Shown piece by piece: positions 52,232-60,307 of a stretch of DNA of 64,000 nucleotides. The notes under the pieces were generated by a model. That model was not told the DNA's origin, made no database searches, and saw nothing but the letters and a program-made list of their open reading frames with translations. Position numbers and translations under genes: made by a program. The stretch is taken from NCBI RefSeq assembly GCF_014644295.1, contig NZ_BMKK01000004.1, positions 372,001 through 436,000 on the forward strand, read 5' to 3'. The number at the start of each line of letters is the position of its first letter. The stretch's first letter is position 1. This stretch comes from Emticicia aquatilis. Lineage in GTDB: Bacteria > Bacteroidota > Bacteroidia > Cytophagales > Spirosomataceae.

Positions 52232-52257
52232 AAGCATAATTATAACTTTTTGATTCT

Positions 52258-52797
52258 TTACAGATTTCGATTTGCCTGCTGAATATGGCGTTCGTTATGA
52301 ATAATCAAAAACTGTATGGCATCCCCCAAATGCAATTTCAAAAACTTTGCTATTGAAATCGGTATCTTTATTTGCTGAATACGCTTGTTTTTAGCAATTC
52401 GTAAAATCTGTAATAATTGCTCTTGTTGATTGATAAATTCGGCAATAACAGCCTTTGCATCTAATATCACTTCGGGAATATGCCCTTTTCTGGCTTTAAA
52501 CTTTTTCTTGCCTTTTTCGGGGTTCATCGAATCAATGGCCAATTTTCCCAACCAAGTACTTTCTATGGTTTCTACACGCATATCATCTTGGCTTGCGTAT
52601 AAACCTTTTTTAAATAATGGCAAATAATAAACACCGTAAGAATTCAAATGCTCTAAACACTGAGCAATACTCCAACCTCCTGATGATGAAGGCTTTAGCA
52701 ATAATTCATTTGAAAGATTCTGATATTTTTGAATAGCCTGCTGTAAATGATTTTCAACTTGATTTTCTAATTGATTAAGTAATAATAGCTTTTCCAT
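52258..52797 (-). CDS. DinB family protein
   Basis: 179 aa four-helix-bundle pattern. KPSSSGGWSIAQCLEHLN supplies the first metal histidine, and FLIIHNERHIQQANR near the C-terminus supplies the HxxxH pair, the usual three-histidine site of DinB/YfiT metalloproteins. Probably a thiol-dependent transferase or hydrolase; substrate unknown. Confidence 0.82.
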   Translation of the reverse strand: MEKLLLLNQLENQVENHLQQAIQKYQNLSNELLLKPSSSGGWSIAQCLEHLNSYGVYYLPLFKKGLYASQDDMRVETIESTWLGKLAIDSMNPEKGKKKFKARKGHIPEVILDAKAVIAEFINQQEQLLQILRIAKNKRIQQIKIPISIAKFLKLHLGDAIQFLIIHNERHIQQANRNL

Positions 52798-52873
52798 AAA
52801 TTCTAAGAATGATTAATTTTCATTCGCAAAATTGGGCTAAATTAAATTAGAAAAAGTTGGTAAATACCAAGAT

Positions 52874-53470
52874 TTATATCTGCACCGAGTTTATTAGTTT
52901 ACTAAAATTACTGGCATCAATACCAATATAGTTGGCGAGGTATTTATGCGGAACTATTTGCAGAATATGTGGGCTACGCTTGAGTAATTGTCGGAATTTT
53001 TCTTCGGAAGAAAAACATTGAAGCTCAACTAATCTTTCTAAAACGCCAGAAAAAGCACTGATTAGACCTTTTCTCAATAAAATTTCAATGGCTGGTCGGG
53101 TCTGAATTAAGAGTTCGATTTGTTGAAAAGATGCTCTCAGAAAAACCGATGGGCTTATAGCTTCGTAAAAAAAAATCGATGCCCGCTGACTCATCATTGA
53201 ATCTAAAACACCCCCAAAGTTTCCCGAATATGAAAACAAAATGGTTGCTTCACGGCCATTTTCATCAGAATAATACATTCGATGCAAACCATCAATGATA
53301 TAAAATAGATTTTTCTCAACTGTACCGCTATACGTCAAGATTTCCTTTCTTTTGGCAGAAAAAGGCTTGAATAACTCAAAAAAGGCATCAAAATCTTCAT
53401 CAGATAATGAATAAATTCCGTCAACAGTTTGCTTGAAAAGCAATTTATGTGAAGCATCAGAAATCATCAT
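52874..53470 (-). CDS. Crp/Fnr family transcriptional regulator
   Basis: 198 aa. Cyclic-nucleotide-binding-like barrel at about 25-135 (FSAKRKEILTYSGTVEKNLFYIIDGLHRMYY) and a C-terminal helix-turn-helix that ends in IVPHKYLANYIGIDASNFSKL. The effector is unknown. No Fnr-type cysteine cluster is visible. Two nearby ATG codons (53470 and 53467) are possible starts. Confidence 0.87.
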   Translation of the reverse strand: MMISDASHKLLFKQTVDGIYSLSDEDFDAFFELFKPFSAKRKEILTYSGTVEKNLFYIIDGLHRMYYSDENGREATILFSYSGNFGGVLDSMMSQRASIFFYEAISPSVFLRASFQQIELLIQTRPAIEILLRKGLISAFSGVLERLVELQCFSSEEKFRQLLKRSPHILQIVPHKYLANYIGIDASNFSKLINSVQI

Positions 53471-53546
53471 CGGGCAAGATTGATTTTTGGGTGGTCAAAT
53501 CAAGTAAATTAAATAATCGACATTTTGTTCTTAGTAGTTAAAATTA

Positions 53547-53578
53547 CTATGGACTATCGACTATTGACCGTGGACTAT
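53547..53578. repeat. GTCGATAG/GTCCAC word spacer
   Basis: ACTATGGACTATCGACTATT directly followed by GACCGTGGACTA: one compact copy of the word family, between the Crp-like gene and galM. Confidence 0.6.
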
Positions 53579-53598
53579 TTATGACCACCCAAACTTTA

Positions 53599-54651
53599 TT
53601 ATTTCGCAGAGAATTTATACGAAGTAGTTGATTGATAAACCTCGTCAGGTCTTAAAACCGTAGTCGGAAAGTGCGGTTTATTTGGCGAATCTGGAAAATG
53701 TTGGGTTTCAACACAAAAAGCCGAGCGACGAGCATAAGTTGCTCCACCTTTACCAATAATATCACCTTTCAAATGATTAGCCGAGTAAAATTGCATTCCT
53801 GGCTCAGTTGTAAAAACCTCCATTATTCGTCCAGTTTTTGGTTCATACACCTCAGCAGCGAGTCTTAAATCTGAACTTGTATCGGTCAATACATAACAAT
53901 GGTCGTAGCCACTTCCCAATACAATTTGCTCATACGAAGTATCATTGATTCGTTCACCGATTGTATGCTTTTCGGTAAAATCAAATGGTGTTCCCACAAC
54001 TGGTCGCAGCTCACCTGTTGGAATTACAGTCGCATCAACTGGCAAGAATTTATCAGCGTGCAAAATTACCTCATGGTCAAGTACGTCGGCTGCTCCGCTC
54101 AAATTAAAATATGAGTGATTTGTTACATTCAAAACCGTGGCTTTATCGGTAGTAGCTTTATAATCAATTCTTAATGTATTATCGGCCTGTAAAGTATAAA
54201 CAACTTCAATGCTCAAATTCCCAGGGTAACCTTCTTCCATGTCAGCTGCCAAATAGCTTAATTTAAGAGCTGGTTCTTCGCCCTCGATTGCGGTAACATT
54301 CCACAATTTTTTATCAAAACCTTTCAAGCCACCGTGCAAAGCATTTACACCATTATTGATTGGTAATGAATAGGTTATACCATCTAACTCAAAGCTACCT
54401 TTTGCAATTCTATTACCATAACGACCGATTATTGCTCCAAAATATGGTACTCCTTTTAAATAACCTTCCAAGGTATCGCAACCATGAACAACATCAGTAA
54501 AATTTCCGTCTCGGTCAGGTGCAGTCAATGATACAATTATTCCACCAAAATCAGTGATTATGGCTTTCATTCCTGCGGTATTTTTTAAAGTATAAAGGCT
54601 TGTTTCTTGGCCATCGGGAAGTTTCCCAAAAGATTGTCTTTCGATACTCAT
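53599..54651 (-). CDS. galM: Aldose 1-epimerase (galactose mutarotase)
   Basis: 350 aa, full length. Catalytic and binding residues of GalM are recognisable: NRIAKGSFELDG, NNGVNALHGG, the histidine in NVTNHSYFNLSG and the glutamate in AEVYEP/TTEPGMQFYS near the C-terminus. It interconverts alpha and beta sugar anomers. No signal peptide, so cytosolic. A TAGTTTTG -7 box is at 54692-54699. Confidence 0.92.
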   Translation of the reverse strand: MSIERQSFGKLPDGQETSLYTLKNTAGMKAIITDFGGIIVSLTAPDRDGNFTDVVHGCDTLEGYLKGVPYFGAIIGRYGNRIAKGSFELDGITYSLPINNGVNALHGGLKGFDKKLWNVTAIEGEEPALKLSYLAADMEEGYPGNLSIEVVYTLQADNTLRIDYKATTDKATVLNVTNHSYFNLSGAADVLDHEVILHADKFLPVDATVIPTGELRPVVGTPFDFTEKHTIGERINDTSYEQIVLGSGYDHCYVLTDTSSDLRLAAEVYEPKTGRIMEVFTTEPGMQFYSANHLKGDIIGKGGATYARRSAFCVETQHFPDSPNKPHFPTTVLRPDEVYQSTTSYKFSAK

Positions 54652-55067
54652 TATATTTGATTATTTGTAGAATTTTAAAGATTTGATTCGGCAAAACTAC
54701 ATAATCTTTTTTAAAATACTTTCGGAATGGGCATGTTAGACCTTAATTTTTACCACTGAGGTTCACGAAGTTTAACACAGAGTTACACGGACTAACTAAC
54801 TCCGTGCAACTCCGTGAAATACTCATTTTTAACTCCGTGGTAAAAAAACGTTGTAGGAGAATTTCGGTATTTAAGATAAATTAAGAAACATTCTTGCGAG
54901 AAAGTCGCTAAAAAACTCCAATTTGTCTATCTAATTATCCAAACATCTACTCAATTCATTAGTTTTAGTTTTTGTATAAATCGTTTTTCTGTTAAAAAAT
55001 TTCTTATCACCGAATAATTGTTCATTTTTACAATAAATTTCATTTTTAATTCAATCAACAACCTAAC
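54652..55067. other. 416-bp divergent spacer between galM and tldD1
   Basis: A -7 box for galM (TAGTTTTG, minus strand, 54692-54699) lies at the left. A word-type inverted repeat occupies 54747-54845: TTTTACCAC (54747-54755) pairs with GTGGTAAAA (54837-54845), and CACAGAGTTACACGGA (54776-54791) pairs at 14 of 16 positions with TCCGTGCAACTCCGTG (54801-54816). The right part (54850-55067) is AT-rich and must carry the tldD1 promoter; I see no convincing box. No gene seen. Confidence 0.6.
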
Positions 55068-56711
55068 ATGAAAAGAAGGGATTTTATCCAATTATCTGGT
55101 ATGGGTTTGGGAGCTATGATGGGTTCTTCGATTCCCGTACTGGGAAATATGGTACCTGTCGAACATCTTCTTGAGCCGGGAGCTGATATAGCTACCAAAA
55201 AGCGATTAGCTGATATTGCTCTCAACGCAACCAAATCACGAGGTGCAACCTACACAGATGTTCGCATTGGTCGTTACTTACAACAATTCTTATTTACCCG
55301 TGAAACCAAAGTGCAGAACATCACCAATGCTGAATCTTATGGCGTTGGTATCAGAGTAATTGCCAATGGTACTTGGGGATTTGCCGCCACCAGCGACGTA
55401 ACACCCGACGGTATTGCAAAATGTGCCGAAACGGCCGTGGCTATTGCCAAAGCAAACTCAAAGATTCAGAAAGAGCCAGTTATCTTAGCACCACAAAAAG
55501 GTGTTGGCGAAGTAACATGGAAAACTCCAATCAAGAAAAATGCTTTTGAGGTTCCTGTGCAAGAAAAAATTGATTTATTGATGAAAGTAAACAGCGAAGC
55601 CATGAAAAATGGTGCTGGATTTGTAACATCAAACTTATTTTTTGTAAACGAACAAAAGTATTTCGCTTCTTCTGATGGTTCATACATCGACCAAGATGTG
55701 CATCGTATTTGGCCAACTTTCACAGTTACGGCCGTTGATAAAGCCGCAGGAAAATTCAAAACTCGTGATGCCATCAGCTCTCCAATGGGTATGGGCTATG
55801 AATATTTAGATGGTTTGGCCAGCGAAAAAATTTCCGCTCCAAATGGTCTGATTGGCTATCGTAACTCTTACGACATGGTTGAAGATGCAATCATGGCATC
55901 GAAACAAGCTCAACAAAAACTCACTGCAAAGTCAGTTCCAGCTGGCAAATATGATTTAGTACTTGACCCAAATCACCTCGGACTAACCATCCACGAATCA
56001 GTTGGTCACCCACTCGAACTTGACCGTGTATTGGGTTACGAGGCCAACTATGCAGGAACATCTTTCGCAACACTCGATAAATGGAAAACAAAAGCTTTCA
56101 ACTACGGTAGTAAGCAAGTAAATATCGTAGCTGATAAAACTCAACCTTATACGCTCGGAACTGTAGGTTATGACGACGAAGGTGTGCCATGCAAAGAATG
56201 GGATTTGATAAAAGACGGTGTTTTGGTAAATTATCAAGCAATCCGTGACCAAGTGAATATCTTGGGCGAAAATGCGTCGCACGGTTGCTGCTATGCCGAT
56301 AACTGGAACTCGGTTCAATTCCAACGTATGCCAAATGTTTCGCTTCGTCCAGGCAAAGAGAAATTGAGCGTTTTTGATATGATTAAAGGCGTTGAAAAAG
56401 GTATCTATATCATCGGTCGTGGCTCGTATTCGATTGACCAACAACGATATAACTTCCAATTTGGTGGACAACTTTTCTACGAAATCAAAAACGGAGAACT
56501 CGTAGGAATGCTCGATGATGTGGCTTATCAATCAAATACACAAGAGTTCTGGAACTCATGTGTGCAGATTTGTGATAAAGACGATTACCGTACTTTTGGT
56601 TCGTTTTTCGATGGAAAAGGTCAGCCTTCGCAGGTAAGTGCCGTTTCTCACGGAAGTGCAACCACTCGTTTCAATGGTGTAAACGTAATCAATACTGGAA
56701 GAAAGATTTGA
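55068..56711 (+). CDS. tldD: TldD-like metalloprotease with twin-arginine leader (copy 1)
   Basis: 547 aa. Residues 1-30 are a Tat-type leader (KRRDFIQLSGMGLGAMMG). The TldD/PmbA fold follows, with the metal-binding HESVGH at 309-314 and the downstream ASHGCCYADNW cysteine region. In E. coli TldD pairs with TldE (PmbA) as a peptidase that degrades unfolded small proteins and matures microcin B17. Here the partner gene follows 96 bp downstream, and both genes are repeated in a second pair. Export is unusual, since E. coli TldD is cytosolic. Confidence 0.9.
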   Translation: MKRRDFIQLSGMGLGAMMGSSIPVLGNMVPVEHLLEPGADIATKKRLADIALNATKSRGATYTDVRIGRYLQQFLFTRETKVQNITNAESYGVGIRVIANGTWGFAATSDVTPDGIAKCAETAVAIAKANSKIQKEPVILAPQKGVGEVTWKTPIKKNAFEVPVQEKIDLLMKVNSEAMKNGAGFVTSNLFFVNEQKYFASSDGSYIDQDVHRIWPTFTVTAVDKAAGKFKTRDAISSPMGMGYEYLDGLASEKISAPNGLIGYRNSYDMVEDAIMASKQAQQKLTAKSVPAGKYDLVLDPNHLGLTIHESVGHPLELDRVLGYEANYAGTSFATLDKWKTKAFNYGSKQVNIVADKTQPYTLGTVGYDDEGVPCKEWDLIKDGVLVNYQAIRDQVNILGENASHGCCYADNWNSVQFQRMPNVSLRPGKEKLSVFDMIKGVEKGIYIIGRGSYSIDQQRYNFQFGGQLFYEIKNGELVGMLDDVAYQSNTQEFWNSCVQICDKDDYRTFGSFFDGKGQPSQVSAVSHGSATTRFNGVNVINTGRKI

Positions 56712-56715
56712 TAAA

Positions 56716-56790
56716 AGTCGATAGTCCACAGACCACAGTTAATAATTTAGAAAGTTATTAACTGTCAATTGTTGAACATTGACTACTTAC
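56716..56790. repeat. GTCGATAG/GTCCAC word spacer between tldD1 and tldE1
   Basis: AGTCGATAGTCCACAGACCA, then CAGTTAA...TTAACTG and TCAATTGTTGAACATTGACT: one clear copy of the word family plus short palindromes, in the gap before tldE1. Confidence 0.5.
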
Positions 56791-56807
56791 ATTTTAAAAC
56801 TACAAAA

Positions 56808-58163
56808 ATGAATAAAATATTATCAAAAGAAGAAGCTAAAAAGATAATAGATAAGGTTTTAGCATTTTCAAAGGCAGATGAAATGAGTGTGAGTCTCAGC
56901 GGAGGTCGCACAGGAAATATTCGTTATGCCCGAAACTCAGTCTCTACCAGTGGCGAATCATACGACCAATCATTGGCAGTTACGGCAGTTTTTGGCAAAC
57001 GCTCAGGCACAGCCACCATCAACGAATTTGATGATGCTTCGCTCGAAAAAACTGTAAGAAGAGCCGAGGAAATTGCTCGTCTTGCTCCCGAAAACTCTGA
57101 ATATATGCCAATGCTCGGGCCACAAACGTATTTAGAGTCGCCGACATTTGCCGAAAGCACTGCCAATATCGACCCCGATTACCGTGCCAAAGCAGCATTT
57201 GATAGCATTGACCCATGTTCTAAAAAAGGTTTAACAGCGGCAGGTTATTTAGAAGATTCAACTGGCTACTCAGCCATTGGCAACAGCAAAGGACTTTTTG
57301 GATATAATAAAGCCACTTCTGTTGATTTTTCTATTACTGTTCGTACAGCCGATGGCCTTGGTTCGGGTTATGCTATTCGAGATTTCAACGATGTATCTAA
57401 ACTCAGCACCAAACAAGCAACCGAAATTGCGATGCAAAAAGCATTGGCTTCAAGCAATGCAAAAGCACTTGAGCCAGGAAAATACACCGTAATTCTCGAA
57501 CCAGCAGCTTCGATTGATTTATTGCAAAACATGATGCGAAGCATGGATGCACGAAATGCCGACGAAGGACGTAGTTTCTTGAGCAAAAAAGGTGGCGGTA
57601 CTCGTTTAGGAGAAAAATTATTCGACGAAAGAGTAAATATTTATTCTGACCCAACCAATATCGAAATTCCAAGCTCAGGCTTTGGCGGTGGCGGCGGTGG
57701 TGGCCGTTTTGGTGGCGGAGGTAGCGATGGTCGCCCACAAGAAAAAATCTCTTGGATTGAAAATGGCGTTGTGAAAAACGTTTATTATTCAAGATTTTGG
57801 GCAGATAAAAAAGGAGTAAAAGCAATTGCTCCACCTGCGGGCTTTATCATGGCTGGTGGAAACGAATCTCTGGCCGATTTGATTAAAGGAACAGAAAAAG
57901 GCATCTTAGTTACACGTTTCTGGTATATCCGTGCCGTTGACCCTCAAACGTTATTGTACACAGGACTTACTCGTGACGGAACTTTCTATATCGAAAAAGG
58001 ACAAATCAAATACCCAATCAAAAACTTCCGTTTCAACGAAAGTCCAATCATTATGCTCAATAACCTTGAAGCAATGGGCAAACCGACTCGTGTAGGTGGT
58101 TGTTTGGTTCCGCCACTAAAAATCAGAGACTTCACATTCAGTAGTTTATCTGATGCGGTATAA
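56808..58163 (+). CDS. tldE: TldE/PmbA-like protein (copy 1) with glycine-rich loop
   Basis: 451 aa from ATG 56808. TldD/PmbA fold without the HExxxH metal motif, as expected for the non-catalytic TldE subunit. The ends IRYARNSVSTSG and KIRDFTFSSLSDAV are conserved with copy 2. Residues 291-308 are GFGGGGGGGRFGGGGSDG, a flexible insert absent from copy 2. No signal peptide, although its partner TldD has a Tat leader. Confidence 0.88.
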   Translation: MNKILSKEEAKKIIDKVLAFSKADEMSVSLSGGRTGNIRYARNSVSTSGESYDQSLAVTAVFGKRSGTATINEFDDASLEKTVRRAEEIARLAPENSEYMPMLGPQTYLESPTFAESTANIDPDYRAKAAFDSIDPCSKKGLTAAGYLEDSTGYSAIGNSKGLFGYNKATSVDFSITVRTADGLGSGYAIRDFNDVSKLSTKQATEIAMQKALASSNAKALEPGKYTVILEPAASIDLLQNMMRSMDARNADEGRSFLSKKGGGTRLGEKLFDERVNIYSDPTNIEIPSSGFGGGGGGGRFGGGGSDGRPQEKISWIENGVVKNVYYSRFWADKKGVKAIAPPAGFIMAGGNESLADLIKGTEKGILVTRFWYIRAVDPQTLLYTGLTRDGTFYIEKGQIKYPIKNFRFNESPIIMLNNLEAMGKPTRVGGCLVPPLKIRDFTFSSLSDAV

Positions 58164-58528
58164 AATTAAATAGGATAAATTCATTGCCGTCAGTTTCAAT
58201 CGACGGATACATTAAAACAAACAAATTTGACTTTAGTCAAACCACAAATTTCGACTAAAGTCAAAATATGTTTTGTTTTCATCCAAGATTCCGTCAGCTA
58301 AAGCAGTCGGTAATGAATCTTAGTTCTATCAAATTTTATTATTAAAATGTCTCATGTGTCCTTTGAATAGTTTATACAAACGTTTTATCATTTCAAAGAG
58401 ACCTTCCACTCAACAAGACTTATTACCTTTTATCAAAATCCAACAGACAATTTTTAAGCTTAAAAGAATATTCTATAAATTAGACTTCATTTATAAACTT
58501 AATATTTTACACAAAAACCGAAAAAGCT
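58164..58528. repeat. 365-bp spacer with nested palindromic element (58179-58317)
   Basis: ATTCATTGCCG (58179-58189) and its near reverse complement CGGTAATGAAT (58307-58317) bound the element. Inside, TTTGACTTTAGTC (58226-58238) and GACTAAAGTCAAA (58253-58265) are perfect 13-bp inverted arms. Each outer end also holds a CCGTC...GACGG mini-hairpin. A related single hairpin lies at 62415-62443. The remainder (58318-58528) is AT-rich; it must hold the start signals for tldD2, but I recognise none. Confidence 0.75.
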
Positions 58529-60184
58529 TTGAAAAGAAGAGATTTTATCCAGTTATCCAGCTTAGGTTTTGGGGGACTCATGTTACCCAATATGCCGACT
58601 GCTGGTATTCCGATTATCGGAAATTCTGTGTCGCAAGAAGCATTAATTGACGGAGCAATTGATGTAGCCGTCAAGAAACGCCTTGCCGATGCTGCTCTCA
58701 ATGCCGCAAAAGCCAAAGGAGCTACCTACACCGATGTTCGTATCGGTCGTTATCTCAATCAATTTGTTGTTACTCGTGAAGACAAAGTTCAAAACATTGT
58801 CAATACCGAGTCTTATGGCGTAGGTGTGCGAGTAATTGCCAACGGTTGTTGGGGATTTGCGGCCGTTGTTGATGCAAAATCAGAAGCCGACACCGCACGT
58901 GCAGCCGAAGAGGCCGTTGCGATTGCGAAAGCCAACGCAAAACTCATGTCACAGCCCGTAATCCTTGCTCCGCAAAATGGCTACGGTGAGGTAAGTTGGA
59001 AAGCACCTATTCAACGAAATTCGTTTGAAGTGCCAATCAAAGAAAAAGTTGATTTACTTCTTGGAGTAAACGATGCTGCCTTGAAAAATGGGGCAAATTA
59101 TGTCAATTCAGTACTTTTCATGGTTAATGAGCAAAAGTACTTTGCTTCATCGGATGGTTCATACATCGACCAAGACATTCACCGTATTTGGCCGATTGCC
59201 TCAGTAACTGCCATTGACCCGAAAACGGGTAAATTTGAAACTCGTCAGGCACTTTCTGCCCCAGTTGGTATGGGTTATGAGTATTTACAGACCAATCCGA
59301 AAGATAAAGTTACGGGCATCACGACACGCTACAACAAAGGCTACGATATGCTCGAAGACGTAACTGCTGCAGCCAAACAAGCCAAAGAAAAGCTAACAGC
59401 AAAATCGGTTGAGGCAGGAAAATACGACTTAGTACTTGACCCTTCTCACTTGTGGCTAACGATTCACGAATCAGTAGGTCACCCACTCGAACTTGACCGT
59501 GTATTGGGCTACGAAGCCAATTTTGCGGGAACTTCTTTCGCTACGCTTGATAAGTGGCAAAGCAAAAACTTCAATTATGGCAGCAAGGAAGTAAACTTCT
59601 TTGCCGATAAAACGCAAGTTGGTTCACTCGGTGCAGTTGGTTGGGATGATGAAGGCGTAAAAACCAAACAATGGGATTTAGTAAAAGATGGTACTTTGGT
59701 AAACTACCAAGCTATTCGTGACCAAGCACACATCATCGGTGAAAAAGAATCGCACGGATGTTGCTATGCTGATAGCTGGTCGTCGGTGCAATTCCAACGC
59801 ATGGCTAATGTCTCGTTGGCAGCAGGAAAAACACCTTTGACGGTGGCTGAAATGATTAAAGACGTTAAGAAAGGAATATATATCATTGGCGATGGCTCAT
59901 TCTCTATCGACCAACAACGCTATAATTTCCAATTTGGCGGACAGTTATATTACGAAATTAAAGATGGACAAATTGCAGGAATGCTCAAAGACGTGGCGTA
60001 TCAATCAAATACGCAAGAGTTTTGGAATTCGTGCGTAAAAATTTGTGACGAACGTGATTATAGACTCGGAGGTTCATTCTTCGATGGCAAGGGACAACCA
60101 TCACAATCGAGTGCCGTTTCGCACGGAAGTGCAACAGCTCGTTTCAATGGTGTTAATGTAATCAATACGGCAAGGAAAGTCTAA
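58529..60184 (+). CDS. tldD: TldD-like metalloprotease with twin-arginine leader (copy 2), TTG start
   Basis: 551 aa. The codon aligned with the ATG of copy 1 is TTG at 58529, followed at once by KRRDFIQLSSLGFGGLM; no in-frame ATG lies upstream, and the next ATG would remove the Tat leader. HESVGH is at 313-318, and the ESHGCCYADSW region is conserved. Much of the sequence is identical to copy 1, so this is a tandem paralogue. The spacer before it contains a palindromic repeat. Confidence 0.88.
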   Translation: MKRRDFIQLSSLGFGGLMLPNMPTAGIPIIGNSVSQEALIDGAIDVAVKKRLADAALNAAKAKGATYTDVRIGRYLNQFVVTREDKVQNIVNTESYGVGVRVIANGCWGFAAVVDAKSEADTARAAEEAVAIAKANAKLMSQPVILAPQNGYGEVSWKAPIQRNSFEVPIKEKVDLLLGVNDAALKNGANYVNSVLFMVNEQKYFASSDGSYIDQDIHRIWPIASVTAIDPKTGKFETRQALSAPVGMGYEYLQTNPKDKVTGITTRYNKGYDMLEDVTAAAKQAKEKLTAKSVEAGKYDLVLDPSHLWLTIHESVGHPLELDRVLGYEANFAGTSFATLDKWQSKNFNYGSKEVNFFADKTQVGSLGAVGWDDEGVKTKQWDLVKDGTLVNYQAIRDQAHIIGEKESHGCCYADSWSSVQFQRMANVSLAAGKTPLTVAEMIKDVKKGIYIIGDGSFSIDQQRYNFQFGGQLYYEIKDGQIAGMLKDVAYQSNTQEFWNSCVKICDERDYRLGGSFFDGKGQPSQSSAVSHGSATARFNGVNVINTARKV

Positions 60185-60307
60185 TAAGAATTACGACGGG
60201 GTCGCCCGTGCGATTTGGATTTAAGAAATGGTTACCATTCTTACAAAAAAATCTATATTCCACTTTTCTATTTGCTCATTCACTCATTCTTTAATTCTAA
60301 ATTATTC
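60185..60307. repeat. Spacer before tldE2 with ACGGG-GTCG-CCCGT hairpin
   Basis: ACGGG-GTCG-CCCGT (60196-60209), preceded by TTACG and followed by GCGATT, is the third member of the family at 1386-1397 and 16384-16395. Further right, CTCATTCACTCATTCT (60275-60291 region) is a single arm of the TCATTC word family. Confidence 0.55.

Noticed and set aside
55998-56531. 177-codon open frame on the minus strand
   Set aside because: Antisense to the conserved HESVGH region of tldD1, which is clearly coding.
58354-58650. 98-codon open frame before and over the start of tldD2
   Set aside because: Overlaps the Tat leader of tldD2 in another frame and shows no family features; the TTG frame aligns with tldD1.
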